A stretch of 64,000 nucleotides of DNA, from NCBI RefSeq assembly GCF_000312505.2, contig NZ_HG326228.1, forward strand, positions 62,001-126,000. Reading direction: 5' to 3'. Positions 17,078 through 25,372 of this stretch are shown here, in pieces (the first letter of the stretch is position 1; every line of letters begins with the position of its first letter). The DNA is from Fenollaria massiliensis. GTDB taxonomy: Bacteria > Bacillota > Clostridia > Tissierellales > Peptoniphilaceae. Below the pieces are notes generated by a model. The model saw nothing but the letters and a program-made list of their open reading frames with translations. It did no database searches and was not told the origin of the DNA. Made by a program: the position numbers and the translations under genes.

Positions 17078-17980
17078 ATGAAGGTAGTAGTTGCATTAGG
17101 AGGCAACGCTCTAGGAAAAACTTGTGCAGAACAAAAAGAATTAGTTAAGAAGACAGCAAAACCAATCGTCGACTTAATCGAACAAGGTAACAAAGTTACC
17201 ATAGCTCATGGCAACGGCCCTCAAGTAGGACTTATCAACAACGCATTCAAAGGCGATATGCCATTTGCTGAATGCGGCGCAATGAGCCAAGGCTACATTG
17301 GATACCACTTACAAAATGCCATCAAGGCAGAACTAAAGGAAAGAGGCATCAAAAAGAACGTAGCAACAGTTATTACACAAGTTTTAGTAGATAAAGATGA
17401 CAAAGCATTCCAAAATCCAACTAAGCCAATCGGTCTATTCTATACAAAAGAAGAAGCTGAAAAGCTTATGGCCGCAACAGGCGACACATACATTGAAGAC
17501 GCAGGTAGAGGCTACAGAAAAGTTATAGCTTCACCAAAGCCAATCGATGTTATAGAAAAGGATGTTATCAGTCACTTAATCGAAGCTGGAGACGTTGTAA
17601 TCACAGTTGGCGGCGGCGGAATCCCAGTTGTTGCAAACGGCGAAGGCTACGAAGGAGTAGCAGCTGTTATCGACAAAGACTTCGCTTCAGAAAAACTTGC
17701 TGAGATAGTTGATGCAGATCAATTAATCATATTAACAGCAGTTGAAAAAGTTGCCATAAACTTCGGTAAAGAAAATCAAGAAGAGCTTGACAAAGTAACA
17801 GTAGATGAGATGAAAAAGTACTCAGAAGAAGGTCACTTCGCAAAAGGATCCATGCTTCCAAAAGTTGAAGCAGCAATCATGTTTGCCGAATCAAAACCTG
17901 GTAGAGTTAGCTTAATCACATCACTTGAAAAAGCAGGCGAAGGTATCGAAGGAAAAACTGGAACAATAATTTCTAAATAA
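17078..17980 (+). CDS. arcC: Carbamate kinase
   Basis: 300 residues. It transfers phosphate from carbamoyl phosphate to ADP, the ATP-yielding step. Motifs: ALGGNALG at the N-terminus, AHGNGPQVG near residue 45, and TVGGGGIPV near 175. It starts one base after the arcB stop with no separate ribosome site, so translation is coupled. It ends the operon at a strong terminator. Confidence 0.96.
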   Translation: MKVVVALGGNALGKTCAEQKELVKKTAKPIVDLIEQGNKVTIAHGNGPQVGLINNAFKGDMPFAECGAMSQGYIGYHLQNAIKAELKERGIKKNVATVITQVLVDKDDKAFQNPTKPIGLFYTKEEAEKLMAATGDTYIEDAGRGYRKVIASPKPIDVIEKDVISHLIEAGDVVITVGGGGIPVVANGEGYEGVAAVIDKDFASEKLAEIVDADQLIILTAVEKVAINFGKENQEELDKVTVDEMKKYSEEGHFAKGSMLPKVEAAIMFAESKPGRVSLITSLEKAGEGIEGKTGTIISK

Positions 17981-17992
17981 TAGAAATATATG

Positions 17993-18020
17993 AAAGAGCA
18001 GATTAATTTCTGCTCTTTTT
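17993..18020 (+). terminator. Terminator of arcABC
   Basis: AAAGAGCAGA pairs perfectly with TCTGCTCTTT around TTAATT, followed by Ts. Confidence 0.92.
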
Positions 18021-18079
18021 GTTTAGAAAGAATTAGCCATGGGTATATATCTAGTGACAAAAATTTAGGAGGGATAATA

Positions 18080-18310
18080 ATGAAAGATATTACAGTTTAT
18101 ACAAGTACAACTTGTTCATTCTGCCACATGGTAAAGGATTATCTAGACAGCAAAGGATTAAAATACACAGAAAAGAACATTGCAGAGGACAAAGAAGCTA
18201 GGATGGAAATGATGAAGATGGGCTTCACAGGCGTTCCAGTTGTAATTATTGGTGATGAAAAGATACTTGGCTACGACAAAGCAAAGATCGATGCAGCATT
18301 AGAAGACTAA
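18080..18310 (+). CDS. Glutaredoxin-like protein (YruB/NrdH type)
   Basis: 76 residues from ATG 18080, preceded by AGGAGGG; upstream in-frame codons would run through the arcC terminator. The glutaredoxin fold shows VYTSTTCSFCHMVKDYL (CSFC active site, residue about 11), TGVPVV with the cis-Pro, and the ending GYDKAKIDAAL. It is probably a cytosolic dithiol carrier, possibly for nrdJ or peroxide defence. It has no neighbour in the same transcript. Confidence 0.9.
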   Translation: MKDITVYTSTTCSFCHMVKDYLDSKGLKYTEKNIAEDKEARMEMMKMGFTGVPVVIIGDEKILGYDKAKIDAALED

Positions 18311-18320
18311 GATATTTATT

Positions 18321-18351
18321 AAAGTATGTGCCCTTTGGTGCATACTTTAAT
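18321..18351 (+). terminator. Terminator of the glutaredoxin gene
   Basis: AAAGTATGTGCC pairs with GGTGCATACTTT around CTTT, extended by ATT/AAT. The same hairpin, slightly diverged, follows the next gene. Confidence 0.75.
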
Positions 18352-18452
18352 ATCTTTATGCAAAATATGAGTCAAAAGCCTTAAAGCCATCTAAATTATT
18401 CTAGCTTTTATTAAATTAATGAAAAGCATAAAAGATAATTTAAGGAGGAAAT

Positions 18453-19070
18453 ATGCTAGACAAATTTGGATTTGATTTATGGGCCGAGGATTACGACAAA
18501 ACAGTTGAAATCTCAGAGAGCGAGGACGAATATCCGTTCGCTGGATATAAAAGCGTTCTTGCCTACATCTACGACGCCGTTAGAAAAATGAAGGCAAAAA
18601 AAGTTCTTGACATAGGTTTTGGTACGGCGATACTTTCAAAAAAACTTTATGATGATGGTCTTGAGATACATGGTCAAGATTTTTCAAAGAATATGCTCGA
18701 TATAGCACAAAAAAAGATGCCAAAGTCAAAATTATATGAAGGCGATTTCACAAAAGCCTTAGACAAGAATATATTGAATGAAAAATATGACGCGATACTC
18801 GCGACATATTCAATTCATCATATAATTGATGCCGAGAAAAAAGATTTTTTAATGACGCTAATCAGTTTATTAAACGATGACGGCAAAATTTTCATTGGTG
18901 ACGTAAGCTTTTTAGACAAAAAATCATTGGAATCTTGCAGAGAAAAGTCAAAGGATTATTGGGATGATGACGAGCATTACATTGTTTACGAGAGCATCAA
19001 GAAAGATTTCCCAAAGGCAATTTTCGAAAAAATAAGTTTTTGCTCAGGCGTTTTGATATTAGAAAAATAA
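18453..19070 (+). CDS. Class I SAM-dependent methyltransferase
   Basis: 205 residues. The SAM-binding motif I is VLDIGFGTAIL near residue 52, the acidic residue of motif II is in GQDFSKNML, and ILATYSIHHI is the post-II strand. AGGAGG precedes the ATG. The N-terminus (FGFDLWAEDYDKTVE) is typical of small-molecule methyltransferases of the YqeM/UbiE-like group. The substrate cannot be told from sequence. Confidence 0.85.
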   Translation: MLDKFGFDLWAEDYDKTVEISESEDEYPFAGYKSVLAYIYDAVRKMKAKKVLDIGFGTAILSKKLYDDGLEIHGQDFSKNMLDIAQKKMPKSKLYEGDFTKALDKNILNEKYDAILATYSIHHIIDAEKKDFLMTLISLLNDDGKIFIGDVSFLDKKSLESCREKSKDYWDDDEHYIVYESIKKDFPKAIFEKISFCSGVLILEK

Positions 19071-19075
19071 TTATT

Positions 19076-19107
19076 AAAGTATGTACCTTTTGGTGCATAC
19101 TTTTTTT
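19076..19107 (+). terminator. Terminator of the methyltransferase gene
   Basis: AAAGTATGTACC pairs with GGTGCATACTTT (one wobble) around TTTT, followed by a run of Ts. Confidence 0.88.
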
Positions 19108-19208
19108 ATGGATATAGATAGACGAAGAAAAAAGGTGGAAACCCACCGAAATTCTTCGAGTTAATATATTTTATTTCTTACAAAATAGTAACAATTAATG
19201 AAAAGCCA

Positions 19209-19236
19209 TTTACAATGCACTTTATTGTGATATAAT
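19209..19236 (+). promoter_or_regulatory. Promoter of the lipoprotein gene
   Basis: TTTACA 19209-19214, 16-bp spacer, TATAAT 19231-19236 with TGTGA before it. Confidence 0.75.
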
Positions 19237-19256
19237 AAAGTCAAGGAAGTGATGAT

Positions 19257-20057
19257 ATGAAAAAGTTTTTACTTATAACAATGATATTCACAATGCTAAT
19301 AAGTGCCTTTGCCTGTCAAAAGCCAAATGAGGCGCCAAATGAAAAAAGCGAAGCAAACGAAACAAAAGAAACAAACGAAGCAAACGAAACAAACGAAACA
19401 AATGAAGCAAATGAAGCAAATGAAGCAAATGAAGCAAACGAAGCAAGTGAAATAGACGAGACTAATCAAGTGGACGGAGGAGCTCTAATACCTGCTGTCA
19501 TGGTTAACGGCAAATTATACAAGGATACTGGCGTTTTAAATAACTTAGTCAAATGCGGCACCATGGACGGCAAAATCGAAAAAGTCGTTCCTACAAATGA
19601 GTTTCCAAAGAACGACGGTGAGTCAAACTTTGGCAAGTGCGAGTACCAATATTCTGACTATGGCTTTTTAACTGTTGAGTACAATGACAAATATCATTTG
19701 TTCTCGACTGGAGACAATTGGAGCGAAACTAAAAAATATGTCACAAATTTCACAGGAACTGTAGAGGAAGTAGTATATGACGAAAGTGCAAAGGCTGCTA
19801 CTATGCTTAGAATAAAAGATATAGAGGTGCCTAAAGAGTTTAAATATGTTTTCGGCAAAAATACCGAGTATCCAAATCCATTCTTAGTAAAGCTTGATAA
19901 TGTAGTCGTTCAAAAGGACAGAGAGCCAATTGATCCAAAAGATATTGAAGGTAAGGAAGTTATAGTCTACTTTGACGGCACAGCTCATAACACAGAGCTA
20001 GAATCGAGCGCACTAATTACCATCGATTCAGCTTATGAAGTAGAAGTTCTAGACTAA
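19257..20057 (+). CDS. Lipoprotein with NEA/NET repeat stalk
   Basis: 266 residues. A lipoprotein signal ends at SAFAC (Cys 20). Residues about 25-68 are low-complexity, built of NEA and NET triplets, and act as an acidic stalk. The remaining 190 residues (PAVMVNGKLYKDTG, then a DGKIEKVV segment and repeated beta-strand-like stretches) are of no family I recognise; VMVNGKLYKDTG resembles openings seen in secreted Firmicutes domains. It is one base upstream of a membrane-protein gene and probably co-transcribed with it. Confidence 0.8.
   Translation: MKKFLLITMIFTMLISAFACQKPNEAPNEKSEANETKETNEANETNETNEANEANEANEANEASEIDETNQVDGGALIPAVMVNGKLYKDTGVLNNLVKCGTMDGKIEKVVPTNEFPKNDGESNFGKCEYQYSDYGFLTVEYNDKYHLFSTGDNWSETKKYVTNFTGTVEEVVYDESAKAATMLRIKDIEVPKEFKYVFGKNTEYPNPFLVKLDNVVVQKDREPIDPKDIEGKEVIVYFDGTAHNTELESSALITIDSAYEVEVLD
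19349..19449 (+). repeat. 9-bp tandem repeat in the lipoprotein gene
   Basis: About eleven units of GAARCAAAY encode NEA/NET. Units in the second half are identical (GAAGCAAAT), so copy number may vary between strains while remaining in frame. Confidence 0.85.
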
Positions 20058-20058
20058 G

Positions 20059-20667
20059 ATGGACGGTATAAAAAATATTTTCGCGGAAGGATTTAAGACT
20101 AAGGATATAAAAAGAAAATTAATTCTGAGCCTGATATACTTAGTAGTCACTGGACTAATCTATCTTGTAACTAAGCTCACTGGACTAATTTTTTCAGTAA
20201 ACTTGATTTTTATACACATAACACTTCGAGGGCTTTGCTTCGGGCTATTCTTGCTAGCTGCAATATGGATAATTTATGCTCTATCACTTATTTTAGATGC
20301 ACGTAAAAAAATTATTCCTAGAGTGATCATCTCATTAATAATTGCGGCAATTGTGTTATTCACAGCATTTGCAGGACTTATGATCGGCCTTGGCGCTGAT
20401 ACTTACTACGAATTTATTTCGGACGATGGTAAAAACATAGCCGTAGTAAGCGAATATAACTTTTTATTTAGCACGACGCTTAATATGTATAAAAGAGAGA
20501 ACTTATTCTTCCTTCGTAAGATCGAAGACGATTTCTTCACAGGCGACCAAGGCTATGTCTTGGGCAGTGATGCCTGTGAAACAGAGTGGAACGGAGCTGT
20601 GTTTAAGATTGAAATTCACCAAAGGTTTGGACCATATAATTATGAATACAATTTAAATGATTATTAA
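20059..20667 (+). CDS. Membrane protein of unknown function
   Basis: 202 residues. Three predicted spans (LILSLIYLVVTGLIYLV, the FGLFLLAAIWIIYALSLIL segment, IISLIIAAIVLFTAFAGLMI) are followed by an extracytoplasmic domain of about 90 residues beginning YYEFISDDGKN. It lacks its own ribosome site and begins one base after the lipoprotein gene, so it depends on coupling. No family was recognised. Confidence 0.75.
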   Translation: MDGIKNIFAEGFKTKDIKRKLILSLIYLVVTGLIYLVTKLTGLIFSVNLIFIHITLRGLCFGLFLLAAIWIIYALSLILDARKKIIPRVIISLIIAAIVLFTAFAGLMIGLGADTYYEFISDDGKNIAVVSEYNFLFSTTLNMYKRENLFFLRKIEDDFFTGDQGYVLGSDACETEWNGAVFKIEIHQRFGPYNYEYNLNDY

Positions 20668-20697
20668 TGGCTTTCGTATGAGAGCCATTTCTCTTGC
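20666..20697 (+). terminator. Terminator after the lipoprotein/membrane pair
   Basis: AATGGCT pairs with AGCCATT, extended by wobbles, and is followed by TTCTCTT. The T-run is weak. Confidence 0.6.
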
Positions 20698-20722
20698 CAA
20701 AATTTATCCTAAGTGATATAAT
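20694..20722 (+). promoter_or_regulatory. Promoter of the stalk-thioredoxin gene
   Basis: TTGCCA 20694-20699, 17-bp spacer, TATAAT 20717-20722. Confidence 0.75.
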
Positions 20723-20772
20723 ATATTTATAAGCAATATACTTTGTTAGCAGGGTAAATTAAGGAGGAGAAA

Positions 20773-21744
20773 ATGAAGAAGAAAATTTCGTTATTATTAG
20801 CAGTTCTTATGCTAGTGACATTTATGCCTATGTCAATGGCTGTGAGCGAAGAAAGGTCTATGGAAAGTTCTCAAAAGTTTACAGTTAACGGCGAGGCGGC
20901 CCCTATCAGAGCTTATATCATTAATGGCAAAAATTATTTAAGGCTTCGTGATGCAGCTGCTGCACTTAAAGGAACTAAGGCACAATTCCAAGTTGACTAT
21001 GACAAAGAAAAAAATCTTGTTATGATTGAAACTAATAAACCGTACGAAGATTTATCAAATACCAAGATCTATTCATCACAAAAAAAGCTTTGGGCAACTA
21101 TGAAAGATATGGACGTGCTTTTTAATGGTAAAGAGAGAAAACTTAAATCTGCTTTTATTATCGATACAAATTACATCGAACTAAGAGATTTGGCTAAACT
21201 AGTTGGTTTTAGCGTTTCTTATGACGCGCCTACAAAAACTGTAGCAATTACATCAGATAAAGTTAAAATGCCTTGCTTACTTGATTTTGAGCTAGAAGAC
21301 TTCGATGGTAATAAACGTAACATTGCCGATATATTAGCTGAGCATGAATACACTCTAGTTAATGTTTGGTCGACTGATTATGCACAATGCAAAAAAGAAC
21401 TTCCTGACTTAACAAAGCTTGCAAACGATTATAAAGGCAAAGCTGGCTTCCTTGGCGTTATTCATAACATTGAGCCTCTTACTAGCACATCAAGTGATTA
21501 TGACAAGAAGACTAGAGAAGAAAATATAACTACGGCAAAGGACTTATTAAACCAAGCTTATGCCAAATATGCCAATCTATGTCCTAGTCAAGCGGCTGAG
21601 AAGTATTTTAATTTTAAGATCAAAGCCTTTCCAACAGTTTTTATCTTTGATAGCGAGGGCAATATTCTCGAAACATTTATTGGCGTTGGCGCTCATGGTT
21701 TCTACGAAAAATATGAAAGAGCATTGAAAAAATATATTAAATAA
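20773..21744 (+). CDS. Secreted stalk-domain protein fused to a thioredoxin-like domain lacking CxxC
   Basis: 323 residues with a signal peptide (MKKKISLLLAVLMLVTFMPMSMA) nearly the same as in the stalk proteins at 49003 and 50458. Residues about 35-170 contain the copper amine oxidase N-terminal-like stalk repeats (YLRLRDAAAALKGT and YIELRDLAKLVGFSVSY). The last 150 residues align with the TlpA domain of 13396-14529, but the active site reads WSTDYAQCKKELP where that protein has WGTFCGPCKKEMP, so the N-terminal catalytic cysteine is Tyr. FPTVF, the cis-Pro loop, is retained. It may bind partners or work as a one-cysteine isomerase. Confidence 0.87.
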   Translation: MKKKISLLLAVLMLVTFMPMSMAVSEERSMESSQKFTVNGEAAPIRAYIINGKNYLRLRDAAAALKGTKAQFQVDYDKEKNLVMIETNKPYEDLSNTKIYSSQKKLWATMKDMDVLFNGKERKLKSAFIIDTNYIELRDLAKLVGFSVSYDAPTKTVAITSDKVKMPCLLDFELEDFDGNKRNIADILAEHEYTLVNVWSTDYAQCKKELPDLTKLANDYKGKAGFLGVIHNIEPLTSTSSDYDKKTREENITTAKDLLNQAYAKYANLCPSQAAEKYFNFKIKAFPTVFIFDSEGNILETFIGVGAHGFYEKYERALKKYIK

Positions 21745-21749
21745 TTATT

Positions 21750-21777
21750 AAGGGCTTTCAGATGAGAGCCCTTTTAA
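21750..21777 (+). terminator. Terminator of the stalk-thioredoxin gene
   Basis: AAGGGCT pairs with AGCCCTT, followed by TTTT; the inner TTC/GAG extends the stem. Confidence 0.75.
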
Positions 21778-21878
21778 AATTATCTTTATGCTTTAATCGC
21801 TTCTAAAGACCATTCACGTCTTTATTTTTTTTATTTTTGTGATATAATATTTATAATTATAGTTTAAAGGAGGGCGAG

Positions 21879-23690
21879 ATGAGCGAAGCTTTATACAGAA
21901 GATTTAGACCCAAGACTTTTAACGAAATCATCGGTCAAGATCACATCACAACCATACTTAAAAATCAAATACTACTAAGTAGACTATCTCACGCCTACCT
22001 ATTTACCGGCACGCGCGGAACAGGCAAAACTTCTCTTGCGAAGGTTTTTGCGAGAGCAATAAACTGCCTTAATCCACATGATGCCGAGCCTTGTAATGAG
22101 TGCGAGAACTGTCTTGAGGCGATAAGCGGCAAGGCAGTCGACATCATAGAGCTAGACGCTGCGTCAAATAACTCCGTCGACAATATTCGTGAGCTTCGTG
22201 ATAAGGCGATATATCTACCAACTAAGCTAAAATACAAGGTTTACATCATAGACGAGGTTCACATGCTATCTAAGGGTGCCTTCAATGCGCTTCTTAAAAT
22301 ACTTGAGGAGCCACCAAAGCATCTGATATTCATACTTGCAACGACAGAGCCAGAGAGGATACCTAAAACAATAATTTCACGTGTTCAGCGCTTTGATTTT
22401 AAAAGGATAGACGAGGATCTCATCGCAAAAAATTTATCTCGCGTTCTTGACATCATTGGCAAAAAATATGAGGACGATGCAGTTCAAATCGTTGCTAGAG
22501 CAGGCGCTGGCTCGATGAGAGACGCTTTATCCATGCTTGAGAGCACCATCAGCTACTCAGACACACTTACTAAAGATAGCGTCTTGAAAGCCTTGGGACT
22601 GCTTGATGAATCCTACTCAACTAGCATAGTAGAGGCGATATTCACACGCAATCTTGAAAAATATTACTTGAGTTTAGATAAGCTCTTCCTTGATGGCAAG
22701 GACGAAGCGATGATTATAGATGGCATAATTAAGGCGCTTAGAGAGATTTTATACGACAAAGTTAATAAAACCCACAAATATAATTTCAGCTTTGACATAA
22801 AGCTTATGGACATCATAAACGCGATCGACATCTACATGGATTATCTTGAGAGGATGAAATTTGTCAAGGAAAAGCGAATTTTCGTTGAGATGGCGGGTCT
22901 TAAGGTCATGAGCCTTGACAGCGACGTTATGAATATGAACTTCGATAGGAGTGTCACAGTTAGTGATTTAGCACATCCTGCACATCCTGTTAATAATAAT
23001 CAAGTTAATGGTGATGGCAGAGCCACTTCGAAAAATACAGTTCAAAACAGTCAAGACGACTCTTTTGATGACTTAGCAAGCCTTGAGATGGGCATGGTGG
23101 ACTATGAAGATGAAGGTTTTTATTTCACAGAAACAGAAGAAGAGCCCAAAAAAGAAATAAAAACAAAACACAAGACAGAATCAGAAAATCATACAGAGCA
23201 CAGAGAAAAAACACAATTCACTGAGACTGAGAGATCAGAAATTGAAACATATTTTGACGAAGAGACACAAGACGAAGAAGAAACTCATGAGACTGAAGCT
23301 GATAAAAACATAATCCAAGATGAAAATGAAGAAAAAACTATTGACCTAGATGAAGATGAAGCACCAGAAGAAGATTTTGAAAAAAACAAAGCGCTTTACG
23401 ATAAATTTTTGAATGATGATGAGATGAAAGTACTTAAAAGCATTTTCACAGATTTTGAATATTCAAAAACAGTTTCCGGTGTACTAGTGCTTAAAAAGTC
23501 TCGCGACATAGCTCTTGACACAAGTGTAGCTCTTGTCAACATGAACAAGGAAGCTATATTAAAAACTATAAACAAATATTTTAACGATATAATCGATATT
23601 AAAATTGAAAGCTCCGACCAAGAGAAAAAAACTCTCAAACTTAGAGAGGACCTTAAAGAATTTTTGGGCGGCAAGCTTATAATTAAGTAG
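21879..23690 (+). CDS. dnaX: DNA polymerase III subunits gamma/tau
   Basis: 603 residues. The clamp-loader AAA+ module shows Walker A GTRGTGKTS near residue 45, four zinc cysteines in the CLNPHDAEPCNECENC stretch, Walker B IIDEVHMLSKGAFNALLK and sensor/arginine-finger region ERIPKTIISRVQRFDF. Residues about 370-510 are an acidic, Glu/Thr-rich linker, then a tau-specific C-terminal domain. AGGAGG precedes the ATG. It is followed by ybaB and recR, the conserved Firmicutes order. An A AAA AAC heptamer at 23381-23387 lies in frame at the linker end and might allow a shortened gamma form. Confidence 0.96.
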   Translation: MSEALYRRFRPKTFNEIIGQDHITTILKNQILLSRLSHAYLFTGTRGTGKTSLAKVFARAINCLNPHDAEPCNECENCLEAISGKAVDIIELDAASNNSVDNIRELRDKAIYLPTKLKYKVYIIDEVHMLSKGAFNALLKILEEPPKHLIFILATTEPERIPKTIISRVQRFDFKRIDEDLIAKNLSRVLDIIGKKYEDDAVQIVARAGAGSMRDALSMLESTISYSDTLTKDSVLKALGLLDESYSTSIVEAIFTRNLEKYYLSLDKLFLDGKDEAMIIDGIIKALREILYDKVNKTHKYNFSFDIKLMDIINAIDIYMDYLERMKFVKEKRIFVEMAGLKVMSLDSDVMNMNFDRSVTVSDLAHPAHPVNNNQVNGDGRATSKNTVQNSQDDSFDDLASLEMGMVDYEDEGFYFTETEEEPKKEIKTKHKTESENHTEHREKTQFTETERSEIETYFDEETQDEEETHETEADKNIIQDENEEKTIDLDEDEAPEEDFEKNKALYDKFLNDDEMKVLKSIFTDFEYSKTVSGVLVLKKSRDIALDTSVALVNMNKEAILKTINKYFNDIIDIKIESSDQEKKTLKLREDLKEFLGGKLIIK

Positions 23691-23699
23691 GAGGTAATT

Positions 23700-24026
23700 A
23701 TGAAAAGAGGATTCCCACAAATGGGCGGCAACATGAATAACATGATGAAGCAGCTTAAAAAAGCACAAGAAAATATGCAAAAAAAGCAAGAAGAGATTGA
23801 GGCTACTACATTATCAGTAGATAAGGGCATGGTAAAGGTTGATATCACTGGCAAAAAAGAGATCACAGCCATCACTATAGATCCAGAAGTAGTTGACAAA
23901 GACGACGTTGAAATGCTTGAAGACCTAATCATGGTCGCAGTGAATGAGGCTATCGCAAAGGCTGAAGACCTTATGAACACTGAGATGGGCAAATTAACTG
24001 GCGGCTTAGGTATTCCAGGACTATAA
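23700..24026 (+). CDS. ybaB: YbaB/EbfC nucleoid-associated protein
   Basis: 108 residues, full length. An N-terminal Met/Gly/Asn-rich segment is followed by the amphipathic helix of KKAQENMQKKQEEIEA and the VKVDITGKKEITAITIDPE core strand motif. It forms DNA-binding dimers. The strong AGGAGG site is nine bases after the dnaX stop. Its stop overlaps the recR start. Confidence 0.93.
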   Translation: MKRGFPQMGGNMNNMMKQLKKAQENMQKKQEEIEATTLSVDKGMVKVDITGKKEITAITIDPEVVDKDDVEMLEDLIMVAVNEAIAKAEDLMNTEMGKLTGGLGIPGL

Positions 24027-24607
24027 TGGATAGACTAGATAAGCTAGTTAAAAATTTAGAATCTTTTCCGCAATTTGGCTCGAAGTCATCGATAAAGTTC
24101 GCTTATTATCTTTTGAATAATAAGGACAAGGCTATGAGCCTAGCGAAGGATATCGAGGAGACTCTTGAAAATATTCACAGATGCAAAATCTGCTGTAACT
24201 ATAGCGAAGCAGACGTTTGCGGCATCTGCTCTGACGATGAAAGAGATCACTCTACCATCTTAGTAGTAGAAAAAGAGGAAAATGTTATGCGCCTTGACAA
24301 AGAAGGCGGCTACAACGGTCTTTATCACGTTTTAGGCGGCACCATCAACATGCTTGAGGGCATAGGACCAGACGAGATTAATATGGCTGAGCTATTCCAA
24401 AGGATTGATGGCAGCGTGAAAGAAGTAATCATTGCGACTGATCCAGATGTTGCGGGCGCTGTGACAGCAAATTACATCAAAGAGAACATCCCAGACAAGA
24501 GCGTTAAAGTGACTAGGATAGGTACTGGTGTGCCTATGGGCGCTGACCTAAGCTACTACGATGCAGAAACTATCAGAAAGGCGATCGACAATCGTGTCGA
24601 CATGTAA
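24026..24607 (+). CDS. recR: Recombination mediator RecR
   Basis: 193 residues. The N-terminal helix-hairpin-helix is read as LPQFGSKSSIKFAYYLL-like sequence, then a four-cysteine zinc finger (CKICCNYSEADVCGIC), and the TOPRIM domain with VVEKEENVMRLD and ATDPDVAGAVTANYI. It loads RecA together with RecO. The start ATG overlaps the ybaB stop. Confidence 0.94.
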   Translation: MDRLDKLVKNLESFPQFGSKSSIKFAYYLLNNKDKAMSLAKDIEETLENIHRCKICCNYSEADVCGICSDDERDHSTILVVEKEENVMRLDKEGGYNGLYHVLGGTINMLEGIGPDEINMAELFQRIDGSVKEVIIATDPDVAGAVTANYIKENIPDKSVKVTRIGTGVPMGADLSYYDAETIRKAIDNRVDM

Positions 24608-24608
24608 T

Positions 24609-25364
24609 ATGAAAAAATTAGCAGTTATTGACTCAGGTATAGGGGGCTTATCGGTTGTTCGTGAGCTTCTTAAACTTGATAATGAAATTGAAATAAATTA
24701 TTTCGGGGACAATATCAGAGTGCCTTATGGCAATATGAGCCGTGAAGAAATTCTTTCCTGTATGGGAAATATTTTGGACTTCTTATATAAAAAAGGCGTA
24801 ACTGACTGTCTTGTCGCTTGTAATACCATGAGTAGTGCGATATTAAATACTGATTATACTCATAAAATTAAGCTATATAATATAGTTACGCCAGCCATAG
24901 ACGAAGTAAAAAGGCTCCATCTAAGAAAAGCGGCTATACTTGCGACAAAATTCACCATTGCCTCAAAAGAGTACGAGAAAAGGCTCAAAGCGATAGGGAC
25001 CGATGAGCTTTTAGAGATGGCGAGCGCATCGCTTGCAGCTCTTATCGAGAACTTTGATGATAACAGGGACATCATCGAAGAAGAACTTCTTGATTACAAG
25101 AGGCTTATTGATGAAGGCGGCTACAAAAACTTAATTTTGGGCTGCACTCACTACGAGTTCATAGACAGCATTTTTAAAGATTTAATGCCCGAAGTAGAAT
25201 TTATAAGGCCTGCGAAGCTCTTAGCTGAGAGCTTTGATACGAGTGGACTTGAAAAAGGGGATTTTAATATCTACACGACAAAGGGCAAAGAAACTTATAT
25301 CAAGAGTCTAAGGACGCTTGATATAAAGAAAAAATTAAATATTCAAGACTATATAGAAATCTAG
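24609..25364 (+). CDS. murI: Glutamate racemase
   Basis: About 251 residues from ATG 24609; the longer frame lies inside recR without a ribosome site. It supplies D-glutamate for peptidoglycan. Both catalytic cysteines are present: VACNTMSSAIL near residue 71 and LGCTHYEFI near 178, with DSGIGGLS at the N-terminus and YFGDN next. The ATG follows the recR stop by one base, so coupling is likely. Confidence 0.94.
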   Translation: MKKLAVIDSGIGGLSVVRELLKLDNEIEINYFGDNIRVPYGNMSREEILSCMGNILDFLYKKGVTDCLVACNTMSSAILNTDYTHKIKLYNIVTPAIDEVKRLHLRKAAILATKFTIASKEYEKRLKAIGTDELLEMASASLAALIENFDDNRDIIEEELLDYKRLIDEGGYKNLILGCTHYEFIDSIFKDLMPEVEFIRPAKLLAESFDTSGLEKGDFNIYTTKGKETYIKSLRTLDIKKKLNIQDYIEI

Positions 25365-25372
25365 GAGGAACC

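Noticed and set aside
23396-23992. 198-codon minus-strand frame opposite dnaX/ybaB
   Set aside because: Ser/Phe-rich antisense shadow of two certain genes, without a ribosome site.
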